Below are positions 18,546 through 26,814 of a DNA stretch of 64,000 nt, in pieces. Numbering within the stretch: position 1 is the stretch's first letter; every line of letters begins with the position of its first letter. The notes below the pieces were generated by a model. That model made no database searches. It saw nothing but the letters and a program-made list of their open reading frames with translations, and was not told the origin of the DNA. Location of the stretch: assembly GCF_000016065.1 (NCBI RefSeq), contig NC_009092.1, forward strand, positions 2,976,001 through 3,040,000, in the 5' to 3' direction. This stretch comes from Shewanella loihica PV-4. Its GTDB lineage: Bacteria > Pseudomonadota > Gammaproteobacteria > Enterobacterales > Shewanellaceae. Made by a program: the position numbers and the translations under genes.

Positions 18546-19016
18546 TCACTCGATAAATCTGCCCCTGTCTACCTCGGATGGCAGGGCGCAGGCTCTGCGA
18601 CCAAGCAGACGATAACGCCGGTTAGCTATCAACCGATAGCCCCAGTCTCGCAGGCCCCTGGGCAGCACTTTCAATATCCTTAACAGGGGCCAGAGGCCAT
18701 CGAGCTTGCTTGCCACCGCCAGCGCCGCCTCGCTCTGGGCTAACACGCCCTGCTCATCAAGCAGATAAAAGCTGCTGAGATCCTCAAGGTCCACGTTTAT
18801 CCCACGATTTGCCAACAGCCGCTGGGCCGTCTCGCTCTGAATCGAGGCGAATTTGAAATGCTCGCGCCTGTCGCGCCTGACGATAAAGCGCACCGCGCCG
18901 TGGCACAGGTTACAGCTGCCATCGAAGATCACTAAAGGATAGCGATCCCCCAGCTGGGCTCTGTCCTCAATGTCAGTGTGTTGATTGTTAATTCGCTGAC
19001 TCCTCGTTTTTGCCAC
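18546..19016 (-). CDS. DCC-family (DUF393) thiol-disulfide oxidoreductase-like protein
   Basis: 156 residues. The family motif DGSCNLCHG (DxxCxxC, about residues 33-41) is intact, followed by the conserved FKFASIQSETAQRLL and SEAALAVASKL segments. DCC proteins are small predicted thioredoxin-fold proteins of uncertain role. The first 25 residues are polar and may not be translated; a later start is possible. It is convergent with panP and stands alone. Confidence 0.85.
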   Translation of the reverse strand: MAKTRSQRINNQHTDIEDRAQLGDRYPLVIFDGSCNLCHGAVRFIVRRDRREHFKFASIQSETAQRLLANRGINVDLEDLSSFYLLDEQGVLAQSEAALAVASKLDGLWPLLRILKVLPRGLRDWGYRLIANRRYRLLGRRACALPSEVDRGRFIE

Positions 19017-19065
19017 TTTCTCGACTTTCGACTCACAACGTTCTCTGCTCTCGACTCGTTGCCTA

Positions 19066-19086
19066 AGCTATCAGCTATCAGCTATC
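19066..19086. repeat. 7-bp tandem repeat (AGCTATC x3)
   Basis: Three perfect AGCTATC copies, 50 bp upstream of the DCC-family gene, within a gene-free stretch that also holds degenerate TCTCGACT copies. Confidence 0.75.
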
Positions 19087-19323
19087 AGTTCTCAGGACTT
19101 GGAAAGCCTTTGCGCTCGCCTCTTACCTGAGTGTACCACCCAAGTCGCCATAATCTGCTTTAGTTCATTTCAAACAGAGGCCAATTTTGTACAAAAACAG
19201 TCAACTCATTTAGGCTATGATGGCTAAGAGCCGATACAAACCAGTGACGAACCAGAACTATTGAGTACTAACCACTGAGCATCGGCCTCTCGACGCGAGT
19301 ATAAAGAGATTGCCCAAACACCC

Positions 19324-20262
19324 ATGAAGTCACCAGCAACTGAGTCAACAACCAAGCATGCCGCTGATCCCCAACGTCTCGGCCGTAAATCGGCAAAGGC
19401 CCAAGCAATAGCCCGAGAAAAGCAGCAGACAAAAGAGCAGGCCAACTTCAGCCTGGCAAAGGAGCTGGGCGGCATAGAGCTACTGGATGCCAGTTACCAT
19501 CAGCAAAACTTCTCGCGCCACAGCCACGAGGGCTATACGGTGGGCGTTATCGAAACCGGCGCCCAACGTTTCTATCGCACCGGCGGCGATCACACGGCGC
19601 CTCAGCATAGCATCATATTGGTAAACGCAGATGAGGTGCATAACGGCCGCTCGGCCACAGACTTTGGCTGGTCCTATCGCGCCATGTATCCGCTGCCGCA
19701 GCAATTTGCCAGAGTCCACGATGAGCTAGGCGGTAAGGCTGGCGACGCGCCCTATTTTCCCGAGCCTGTGGTGCACGACAAGCCATTAGCAGAGCTGTTA
19801 CGCCTCACCTTCGACACATTAAGTAGCTCTGATAATGCCCTGCTACGTGAGAGTCTTATCTACACCAGCCTGGCGCGCCTGATGTCCCATCATGGCGCAA
19901 GTCGCCCGGTCGAGAAGTCGCTGCGGCCAACGGCGCACCTGGCACTGGTAAAGCAGTTTCTGGATGATATGCCCACCGCCGATGTCTCCCTCGATGCGCT
20001 GGCCAAACTGGCGGGCCTTAGCCCCTTCTATCTGATCAAGCAGTTCCAGCGCCAGTATGGCCTGCCACCCCACGCCTACCAGATCCAGGGGCGTATTCGA
20101 TTGGCCAAACAGATGATCCGCCAGGGATGCAAGCTGCTGGAGGTGGCGCTAGCCTGTGGTTTTCACGATCAGAGTCACCTCAATCGTCACTTCAAACGCG
20201 CCATGGGCGTCACCCCGGGCCAGTATGCCAGAGAGGTCGAAGACTGTAGGGCAAGAGGCTAA
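19324..20262 (+). CDS. AraC-family transcriptional regulator
   Basis: 312 residues: a polar N-terminal extension of about 45 residues, a cupin-type sensing domain (RHSHEGYTVGVIE, then HSIILVNADEVH), and a C-terminal double helix-turn-helix (LDALAKLAGLSPFYLIKQF, then EVALACGFHDQSHLNRHFK). The gene precedes azlC-azlD on the same strand by 108 bp, and AraC regulators next to AzlCD exporters are common, so it probably controls them. The effector is unknown; a branched-chain amino acid is a guess. Confidence 0.9.
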   Translation: MKSPATESTTKHAADPQRLGRKSAKAQAIAREKQQTKEQANFSLAKELGGIELLDASYHQQNFSRHSHEGYTVGVIETGAQRFYRTGGDHTAPQHSIILVNADEVHNGRSATDFGWSYRAMYPLPQQFARVHDELGGKAGDAPYFPEPVVHDKPLAELLRLTFDTLSSSDNALLRESLIYTSLARLMSHHGASRPVEKSLRPTAHLALVKQFLDDMPTADVSLDALAKLAGLSPFYLIKQFQRQYGLPPHAYQIQGRIRLAKQMIRQGCKLLEVALACGFHDQSHLNRHFKRAMGVTPGQYAREVEDCRARG

Positions 20263-20370
20263 TAGCTCAATGGGCAAAGCAAGACAGAAAAAAAGCAGCG
20301 CAACAATGTACAAGCCAGGTGCGCCCTTTTCTAGTAAGGTCGAATAATCCCTGAATCAAAACCAGCTAAG

Positions 20371-21216
20371 ATGACACGCGAACCTCAACCAGACTCGAAT
20401 AAGCCTTTGCCTAACTCGGCCGCCGAAAGCCCAGATGCCGGAAGCCCAGATGCAAACAGCGCTAATACCGAAAATGCTATGCTCGACAACGAAAGCCTAG
20501 GTAACGAAAGAATAGGCAATGCATCACCAATGCGTGCGGCGCTCAAGGGGGCGTTGGCCATCTCGCCCCTAACACTTGCAGTCGTTCCCTGGGGCATACT
20601 CGCAGGTTCTTTTGCCATAGACGCCGGGCTCACGCCATTGCAAAGCCAGGCCATGTCGGCGCTGGTCTTCGCCGGTGCGGCGCAGCTAGTGGCGCTTGGG
20701 ATGATCAAGGCGGGGATTGGCCTTGCCAGCATATTAATCACCACCTTGCTGATCACCTCGCGCCACCTGCTCTATGGCATGGCGATGCGCCCACAGATCA
20801 GCCCACTGCCGCTAAGGTGGCGACTCACCCTGGGCTTTCTGCTCACCGATGAGCTGTTTGCCATCGCCAACCTAGGCAAACAACGCAGCCTTGATCCCTG
20901 GTTCGCCTTCGGCGGCGGCTTTAGCTTCTATCTAGGATGGAACCTGGCCACGGCAATGGGGATAACCCTGGGCCATAAGATAGAGAATCTGGACGCCTTG
21001 GGGCTGGATTTCGCCATCGCCGCCACCTTCATCGCCATTGTGGTGCCTGCGGTGAAACGCCCCTCAATCCTAGTGTGTGTGCTGGTCGCCATGGTGGCCA
21101 GTGTGGTGTGCGCCCTGATGGAGCTGCAGGCGGGGCTGCTTATCGCCTCCTTGACCGGCATGGCTTGCGGCCAGCTCTACGCAAAACTCAGCGGTGAATC
21201 TTGGAGGCAGGCATGA
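20371..21216 (+). CDS. azlC: AzlC-family branched-chain amino acid exporter, large subunit
   Basis: The transporter core starts near MRAALKGALAISPLTLAVVPWG and has about seven to eight hydrophobic segments, with ITSRHLLYGMAM and FLLTDELFAI as family marks. AzlC works with AzlD to export branched-chain amino acids. The first 53 residues are Ser/Asn/Asp-rich and are encoded by in-frame 15-bp repeats. They are absent from usual family members, and ATG 20530 (AGG upstream) could be the true start. The TGA overlaps the azlD ATG by 4 bp. Confidence 0.88.
   Translation: MTREPQPDSNKPLPNSAAESPDAGSPDANSANTENAMLDNESLGNERIGNASPMRAALKGALAISPLTLAVVPWGILAGSFAIDAGLTPLQSQAMSALVFAGAAQLVALGMIKAGIGLASILITTLLITSRHLLYGMAMRPQISPLPLRWRLTLGFLLTDELFAIANLGKQRSLDPWFAFGGGFSFYLGWNLATAMGITLGHKIENLDALGLDFAIAATFIAIVVPAVKRPSILVCVLVAMVASVVCALMELQAGLLIASLTGMACGQLYAKLSGESWRQA
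20422..20517. repeat. In-frame 15-bp repeats in the azlC 5' region
   Basis: GCCGAAAGCCCAGAT (20422-20436) is repeated at 20437-20451 with one change and again, degenerately, at 20452-20466. A second family, starting AACGAAAG, occurs at 20488-20502 and 20503-20517. Both have 15-bp period and keep the reading frame. Confidence 0.8.
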
Positions 21217-21518
21217 TGATCTGGCTTACTATGCTCGCCATGACGGCGGTGATCTTCCTCAGTCGTTACCTGTTTCTCGAGCCGAAACTGCCACTGCGCC
21301 TGAGTAAAAATACCCTGCAGTTTCTTGGATATTCCGCGCCTGCAGTGCTAACCGCCATCGCCGCTCCCATACTCTTCGTACGCGACCAGCAACTGGCGAT
21401 CACATTCGATAACAGCTACCTCATCTGCGGCTTAGTGGCCGTATTACTGGCCTACTTTACCCGCAACACACTGCTGACCGTGCTGGTGAGTATGGCGCTG
21501 TTTTTCATCATACATTAG
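21213..21518 (+). CDS. azlD: AzlD-family branched-chain amino acid exporter, small subunit
   Basis: 101 residues with four hydrophobic segments, the AzlD size. It carries the family's TAVIFLSRYLF start and TRNTLLTVLVSM end. ATG 21213 overlaps the azlC stop (ATGA) and has GGAGGCAGG upstream, so translation is coupled. The encoded protein pairs with AzlC in the membrane. Confidence 0.9.
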   Translation: MMIWLTMLAMTAVIFLSRYLFLEPKLPLRLSKNTLQFLGYSAPAVLTAIAAPILFVRDQQLAITFDNSYLICGLVAVLLAYFTRNTLLTVLVSMALFFIIH

Positions 21519-21530
21519 GGAGAAATTAAG

Positions 21531-21842
21531 ATGGCGGTAACCTGTCACGTGAAATACATCATCGACCCGGATAAGCTGAATAAGTTTGAGCACTATGCCA
21601 GACTCTGGCTACCTTTGGTGGCCAAGTTTGGTGGGCAACATCACGGCTACTTCCTGCCCAGCGAGGGGGCCAACGATGTCGCCTTGGCGCTATTCAGCTT
21701 TCCGTCACTGGCCAGCTACGAGCAATACCGCGAGGCCTCAGTGCATGACAAAGAATGTATCGCCGCCTTCGAGTACGCCAAGCAGCACAAGTTTATCCGC
21801 CGCTATGAGCGCAGCTTCATGCGCCCGCTGCTGCCGGAATAA
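21531..21842 (+). CDS. NIPSNAP-family protein
   Basis: 103 residues forming one ferredoxin-like alpha/beta domain: CHVKYIIDPDKLNKFEHYARLW at the N-terminus, then a GGQHHGYFLPSEG segment and a FIRRYERSFMRPL tail, all typical of bacterial NIPSNAP proteins. Function in bacteria is unknown. It follows azlD by 12 bp with a GGGAG Shine-Dalgarno sequence, so it is likely the last gene of the azlCD transcript. Confidence 0.85.
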   Translation: MAVTCHVKYIIDPDKLNKFEHYARLWLPLVAKFGGQHHGYFLPSEGANDVALALFSFPSLASYEQYREASVHDKECIAAFEYAKQHKFIRRYERSFMRPLLPE

Positions 21843-21866
21843 TTTTATATACCGATGGAAAGACCG

Positions 21867-22553
21867 CTAACACTCGCCATATTGCGCCTGCATCATGGCG
21901 ATATAATCTGGCATCTCCTGGCCCGGCGTGTGCTGAAAATGGCTGCCAAGGGGCAAGACGCCCACGATGCGATCGACCCGAAAGTTACGAAAATCACCGC
22001 GCAGCTCGCACCAGGCAAGTAGTGTCCAGACCCCTTGCCAGTAATAGAGCGCGAGGGGGCGAACCTGGCGCTCGCTACTGCTTTGCTTCCCATCTTGATA
22101 ACTCAATAGAATATATTCTCGCTCCCGGGACGTCCTGCGCAGCAGGTCGAGAAAGGAGAACAGCTGCCCCTCACTGTAAAAATCGGGGGCAAACATCAAA
22201 GATTGATAGGCCTTGAGCCGCTCGGGCAACACGGCCTCGACCTTGATCATCGCCTGCTTGGCGGCGCTTGCCAGCTCGTGGCCCCCCTGGGCCTGCACCA
22301 TACGCATCCCCACCTGTATCGCCTCCAGCTCCTGCTCGTTAAACATCAGTGGCGGTACATTCACCTCCTGGCGCAGCAGATAGCCGACGCCGGCCTCCCC
22401 TTCAATGGGGATCCCCGACAGGCAGAGATCCTGAATATCCCGATAGATGGTACGGCTAGAGACCTCGAGTCGCTCCGCCAGCTGCTTAGCCGTGGTGAGG
22501 CGTCTGTGTCTGAGAATTTGTACGATTTGAAATAGGCGATCGGCGCGGCGCAT
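21867..22553 (-). CDS. YafY-type HTH/WYL-domain transcriptional regulator
   Basis: 228 residues. The N-terminal helix-turn-helix (LTTAKQLAERLEVSSRTIYRDI, about 19-40) is followed by a WYL-type sensing domain with VRPLALYYWQGVWTLLAWCE. Such proteins bind small ligands or nucleic-acid fragments. It is the distal gene of a minus-strand group with a GyrI-like protein and a VOC-family protein, and it converges on the NIPSNAP gene. Confidence 0.88.
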   Translation of the reverse strand: MRRADRLFQIVQILRHRRLTTAKQLAERLEVSSRTIYRDIQDLCLSGIPIEGEAGVGYLLRQEVNVPPLMFNEQELEAIQVGMRMVQAQGGHELASAAKQAMIKVEAVLPERLKAYQSLMFAPDFYSEGQLFSFLDLLRRTSREREYILLSYQDGKQSSSERQVRPLALYYWQGVWTLLAWCELRGDFRNFRVDRIVGVLPLGSHFQHTPGQEMPDYIAMMQAQYGEC

Positions 22554-22626
22554 GACTTACCTGAATTGGCCGCCCCTTGGACGGCCCGTGGTGATTATGA
22601 CTGGACGTTGTTAAATCCAGGCTTAA

Positions 22627-22669
22627 CTAGACGTTGGCTAGACCTCTATCTATCTAGACCTCGACGTGG
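22627..22669. repeat. 16-bp tandem repeat spanning the GyrI-like gene stop
   Basis: Units starting CTAGACCTC at 22638-22653 and 22654-22669 are 16 bp each, with a shorter CTAGACGTTGG at 22627-22637. The CTA at 22654 is the stop codon of the minus-strand gene. Confidence 0.75.
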
Positions 22670-23112
22670 ACGCCGATATAAATATCGACGCTGTCAGGCT
22701 CGGCGTAGCACTCAAAATCGGTCAGGTACTGGCGACGATAGGGGCAATCGGGGCGCTGAAAATAAGCCCAGATCTGCTGCCAGAGTGAAATCACCGCCTG
22801 GGGCATCTCTCCCGTGGCGCTGAAACAGAGGTAGTTACCGCCCTCTAAGGTGAGCGGCGTTAACTTGTCGTCATGCTCTATGGTGCCCGCCTCGACCGCC
22901 GTCATCAGGCTATAGTCGCCATCCATGTCGCTGGCATAGTCGTAATAGACCCCATACACAGGCAACTTACCGAAGATCTGCTCGCCATACTGCCCCATGA
23001 AGGCCTGCCAGAGGGGGGCGATTTTTTGCGTCGCCGCTTCAGACTCGGCTCCATTGTTGGTACGAACACTCATGCCGACCAGTGACTTGGGGGCGAGGTT
23101 TATCGTCTTCAT
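22654..23112 (-). CDS. GyrI-like/effector-binding domain protein
   Basis: 152 residues matching the small-molecule-binding (SOUL/GyrI-like) fold seen at the C-terminus of AraC/Rob regulators, but with no DNA-binding domain. Typical elements are the LVGMSVRT start, VYGVYYDY, GGNYLCFSATGEMPQAV and the C-terminal IYIGVHV strand. It may sequester a hydrophobic ligand or modulate gyrase. Its neighbour is a WYL-type regulator. Confidence 0.85.
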   Translation of the reverse strand: MKTINLAPKSLVGMSVRTNNGAESEAATQKIAPLWQAFMGQYGEQIFGKLPVYGVYYDYASDMDGDYSLMTAVEAGTIEHDDKLTPLTLEGGNYLCFSATGEMPQAVISLWQQIWAYFQRPDCPYRRQYLTDFECYAEPDSVDIYIGVHVEV

Positions 23113-23245
23113 CTCAATTCCTTCTGTTATATCCTTTGCTTGAATAGCTTGAATTGCATAGCTTGCAAGCGCCGCGGCGCTTGCGTTAACCCTATCAGCT
23201 GTAGCTAATGAGTCAGAACTTTAAATGCGCTGGGACATGAGTCCA

Positions 23246-23665
23246 CTAGCCTTTCAGACTCGGTGCCCAGAGGCCGACGCGATTGCCTTCGCTATCGACG
23301 ATGACGCAGCTATAGCCGCACTCCCCTTCCTTGATAGCCATGACAGGCAAAGCGATTTCGACACCACTGCGCTCCAGCCTCTCCGCCAACGGCGCCAGGT
23401 GATCGCTAAGGTGCAGATAGAGGATGCTGCCGGCTCCACTTGGGCGCATCATATCATGTTTTACCAGGGCGATGCTGGCCGCCTGGGGCGCCTCAGTCTC
23501 TAGTATGGCCATCTCCATGCCAAACATCTGCTCATCGCGAAAACGCACCCCGAACTGAGTCTGGTAGAAGGCCTTGGCCCGCGCCATATCCTCGACGGCG
23601 ATCTCGCCCCAGACTAAAGGTGCCTGTTGTAAAGGTGCCTGGTGTAACACTTGCGGTTCTTGCAT
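23246..23665 (-). CDS. VOC-family (glyoxalase/bleomycin-resistance fold) protein
   Basis: 139 residues, one vicinal-oxygen-chelate domain made of two beta-alpha-beta-beta-beta halves (WGEIAVEDMARAKAFYQTQFG at the start, ILYLHLSDHLAPLAERLE in the second half, VDSEGNRVGLWAP at the end). The start at 23665 is set by a GGAG just upstream; the frame is open further upstream but without a ribosome site. Enzymatic activity is not predictable. It probably heads the minus-strand group with the GyrI-like and WYL genes. Confidence 0.85.
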   Translation of the reverse strand: MQEPQVLHQAPLQQAPLVWGEIAVEDMARAKAFYQTQFGVRFRDEQMFGMEMAILETEAPQAASIALVKHDMMRPSGAGSILYLHLSDHLAPLAERLERSGVEIALPVMAIKEGECGYSCVIVDSEGNRVGLWAPSLKG

Positions 23666-23811
23666 CTTGCTCTCCTTAATCGGCCGAATGCGACGCTCAA
23701 CCCTGAGCGTCTCCCTCACTCGGTCAGTAAGAAGAGCTTAACGCCCCCCTACTGACAGCCTAGTGTCAGTAGGCTGTCAATCGGTTAGCAAACCATGACT
23801 CGCCTCCTAGC

Positions 23812-23846
23812 TTTAGGCTTTAGGCGTTAGGCGTTAGGCGTTAGGC
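23812..23846. repeat. Heptamer repeat (K-TTAGGC x5) spanning the phosphomutase stop
   Basis: Five contiguous 7-bp units: TTTAGGC twice, then GTTAGGC three times. The stop codon of the minus-strand phosphomutase (23834-23836) lies inside. Confidence 0.85.
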
Positions 23847-25588
23847 AAGCCCGCCTGATGCCGGGAGACAAATTCCGCCATCGCGGCCTCGGCGCGGCGC
23901 TGCACATCCGCAAGCCCCTCCTGCTCGCCAAAAGGCTCGACCACCTCGTAATAGCACTTTACCTTAGGCTCTGTGCCCGAGGGGCGCACTATCACCCTAG
24001 CGTTGCCTTGCAGACGATAGATGAGCACGTCGCTGCGAGGCAGGTCGATCGTCTCTTCGCGGCCATCGGCAAAACGGCGCACGCCCAGGCTGATGTCATC
24101 CACAGACACCAGGGCCCTACCGGCAATCTCGCTGGGATCTAATGCCCTTAGCTGCTCGCCTATGGTGGGCGCACCTGGCTCACCGCTGAGGGCGATACTC
24201 ACCTGACGGTTGAGATAATAGCCATATTGACGATAGATGGTCTCTAGCCTGTCCCACAGGGTCTCCCCCTTGGCGGCCAGCTCAGCAGTGAGCTGCACGA
24301 AGGCGACCAAGGCTGATAGACCATCCTTGTCCCACACCATGCTGCCAACCGTGTAGCCGAGCGCCTCTTCGTAGGCGAACAGGAAGCGGTTCTCCTGAGT
24401 CTGTTTGCTCATGCCGACGTTGGTCAGCCACTTAAAGCCTGTGAGTGTGGTCTCGCAGCGGGCGCCGCAAGCCTCACTGATGCGAGTCAGCAAACTGGAG
24501 GAGACTATGGTGCAGCAAAGCAGTCGCTGATCATCACTGGCGTGGGAGAGCAGATAATGGCCCAGCAAGACCCCCACCTGATCTCCGGTCAGCATCTGAT
24601 AGGCCTCAGAGGCCAGCATCTCTGGCGTGGCAGCGGGTTTACGCACCGCCACCGCGAAACGGTCGGCGTCTGGATCGTTGGCGCAGGCCAGCATGGCACC
24701 ATGCTTGTGAGCCTCGGCCATCACCAGAACCATGGCGCCTGCCTCTTCAGGGTTGGGGAAGTTCACCGTGGGGAAGTCACCGTCTGGCTCACGCTGGGCC
24801 GCCACCGAATAGACCTGTGTAACCCCGATATCCTTAAGCAGGGTCTCGGCCATTTCGGCGCCGACCCCATGCATGGCGGTGTAGGCCAGGCTCACCAGCT
24901 CGGGACGGGCGGGGCTTTGCAGCACCTCTGCGTTTAACACGCCCTGACGATAGGCCTGATAGTAATCCTCCTCGAGCATCACCAGCTTACCAGTCTCAAC
25001 TGCCGTTTCCAGCGGCAACATATCCACCGGCGAGTTGGCCGCCAGCTCGATACGGGCCGCGATGCCGGTATCATGGGGCGGAATGATCTGCGCGCCATTA
25101 CCCCAGTAAACCTTATAGCCATTGTACTGCGGCGGATTGTGACTGGCGGTCACCACTATGCCGGCCGCCGCCCCTAGATGCAGAACGCCGAAGGCCACCA
25201 GAGGAGTCGGCGCCACCTTGCTGGTGAGGAACACCTTGAAACCCGCGGCGGTAAGCACGCTGGCGGCGTCCTCGGCAAACTGCTTGGAGTCGTGACGGCC
25301 ATCGTAGCCGATGACAACGCCGCGACTCACTGCATTTTCCACCTGAGCCTTGAGGTATTCGGCGACCCCCTTGGAGGTCTGCTGCACCACCAGACGGTTC
25401 ATCCGCATGGGACCTGCGCCCACCACGCCGCGAATGCCCGCGGTACCAAAGGTGAGACGACCGGCGAACCTTGCGACCAGCTCCTCTTGCGCCCCCTGAT
25501 CGACCAGGGCCTGGATCTCTGCGCGACTCTTGGCGTCGCTATCGAGACTCAACCAATGTTTTATCCTTGCCTGTATCTGTGTTTGCAT
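23834..25588 (-). CDS. Phospho-sugar mutase (phosphoglucomutase/phosphomannomutase family)
   Basis: 584 residues of the alpha-D-phosphohexomutase superfamily, long form. Key features: TFGTAGIRG (about 45), the active serine loop VVTASHNPPQYNGYK (about 138-152), the metal-binding DPDADR (about 305), the sugar loop FAYEEALGY (about 400) and the phosphate loop RPSGTEPK near the end. It interconverts hexose 1- and 6-phosphates; the long form also includes phosphopentomutase-like PGM2 relatives. ATG 25588 is chosen for its GGAGG; the frame runs further upstream without support. It stands alone. Confidence 0.9.
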   Translation of the reverse strand: MQTQIQARIKHWLSLDSDAKSRAEIQALVDQGAQEELVARFAGRLTFGTAGIRGVVGAGPMRMNRLVVQQTSKGVAEYLKAQVENAVSRGVVIGYDGRHDSKQFAEDAASVLTAAGFKVFLTSKVAPTPLVAFGVLHLGAAAGIVVTASHNPPQYNGYKVYWGNGAQIIPPHDTGIAARIELAANSPVDMLPLETAVETGKLVMLEEDYYQAYRQGVLNAEVLQSPARPELVSLAYTAMHGVGAEMAETLLKDIGVTQVYSVAAQREPDGDFPTVNFPNPEEAGAMVLVMAEAHKHGAMLACANDPDADRFAVAVRKPAATPEMLASEAYQMLTGDQVGVLLGHYLLSHASDDQRLLCCTIVSSSLLTRISEACGARCETTLTGFKWLTNVGMSKQTQENRFLFAYEEALGYTVGSMVWDKDGLSALVAFVQLTAELAAKGETLWDRLETIYRQYGYYLNRQVSIALSGEPGAPTIGEQLRALDPSEIAGRALVSVDDISLGVRRFADGREETIDLPRSDVLIYRLQGNARVIVRPSGTEPKVKCYYEVVEPFGEQEGLADVQRRAEAAMAEFVSRHQAGLPNA

Positions 25589-25821
25589 AATGCCTCCGCT
25601 GCACCAGTTTCCCTTAACAGTATGTCTGCCTGAAGGGGTTAACAAGTGAATTTGCATTAAAGATTCATTATATAAACTATAGAAGAAACACCCGGATGCC
25701 CCAATTGAGGTGACCTGTTTCTAGCGCCGATTTAGCTGTCAAAGAGGCGGCCTCCCCCTAGATGGTCGCCAGCACCAGAATGGGCGCGTCGATAGCGAAG
25801 ATAAAACGTCTTAGCGAAAGC

Positions 25822-26727
25822 CTAAGGAATATAGCTCAGCTGATTCTTACCCTGATCTTTAGCCTGATACAGGGCCATATCGGCGCGCCTAAGGGTATCC
25901 TGGTAGGAGGTATCGCCCGCCTTTATCCCTGTCATCCCCAGGCTGATGGTGGCCAGTAGCTCATCTTCGGCCAGGGTAGATAAGGCGCGATTGAAGCTCT
26001 GATGCAGCGCCTCGACCATGGCCATCGCCTGGGTCGGCAGCAGACCCGGCAAGACCACCACAAACTCATCACCACCGAAGCGGTAGGCATAGTCTGTCTT
26101 ACGAAACTCGCGGCGGCAGATCTCGGCTACGGCCAGGATGTTCTCATCCCCCTTATGGTGGCCCTTGGCATCGTTGATCTGTTTCAGGTTATCGATATCC
26201 AGCATCAATATGGTGGTTGGCATCCCCTGCTCGCTGAAGTTGTCGAAATGCAGGGCAAAGTCACGCTCGAGACGGCGACGATTATAAAGGCCGGTCAGCT
26301 GGTCCGTATCGCTCAGTTCCCTGAGCCTTAACTCCAGCTCGTGCCGCTTAGAGATATTACTGGCGACCCAGAGCACTACCTCTTCGCCGTCGACGCGAAA
26401 ATCCAGCGCCTGAATTCGCCCCTCAAACCAGATTGGCGCCACCGGCCCCTCGTCGGGCAGCCCCTTCACATCCTTGTTGCTCAGCTCATATTCTTCGATC
26501 AGCAGGTGGCGGGTCGAGAGTGCCCTGTCAATGGTTTGCAGAAACCAGGCTGCCTTGGCGGGCTTGATCACCTCATGGAGGTAGGCACCTATGAGGCCAC
26601 GACCATCGTGATAGTAGCGCGCATCGCTGCCGCCGAAGACGGCCACATATTTGCCGCTACTGGACAAAATAAACGCCGGATCCGGCAGTGCCTCTAGCAC
26701 GGCGACCATCTGCTCATTTGCGATCAT
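25822..26727 (-). CDS. PAS-GGDEF diguanylate cyclase
   Basis: About 301 residues. An N-terminal PAS-like sensor (about 8-130, starting VLEALPDPAFILSSSG) is joined to a GGDEF domain with an intact FGGDEFVV active site and DIDNLKQIND. An RKTD five residues before GGDEF is a proper inhibitory I-site, so product feedback is expected. It makes c-di-GMP, which favours biofilm over motility. ATG 26727 is preferred over the upstream TTG at 26790. It lies 87 bp downstream of an orphan solute-binding protein gene on the same strand, possibly co-transcribed. Confidence 0.9.
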   Translation of the reverse strand: MIANEQMVAVLEALPDPAFILSSSGKYVAVFGGSDARYYHDGRGLIGAYLHEVIKPAKAAWFLQTIDRALSTRHLLIEEYELSNKDVKGLPDEGPVAPIWFEGRIQALDFRVDGEEVVLWVASNISKRHELELRLRELSDTDQLTGLYNRRRLERDFALHFDNFSEQGMPTTILMLDIDNLKQINDAKGHHKGDENILAVAEICRREFRKTDYAYRFGGDEFVVVLPGLLPTQAMAMVEALHQSFNRALSTLAEDELLATISLGMTGIKAGDTSYQDTLRRADMALYQAKDQGKNQLSYIP

Positions 26728-26814
26728 AACCACCCCATCAATGCAGCCTGACTCACTCTCATTACACCCTATTTGACGCCAAATCGACAAGAATAGCCAG
26801 ACAAATCAATATAC

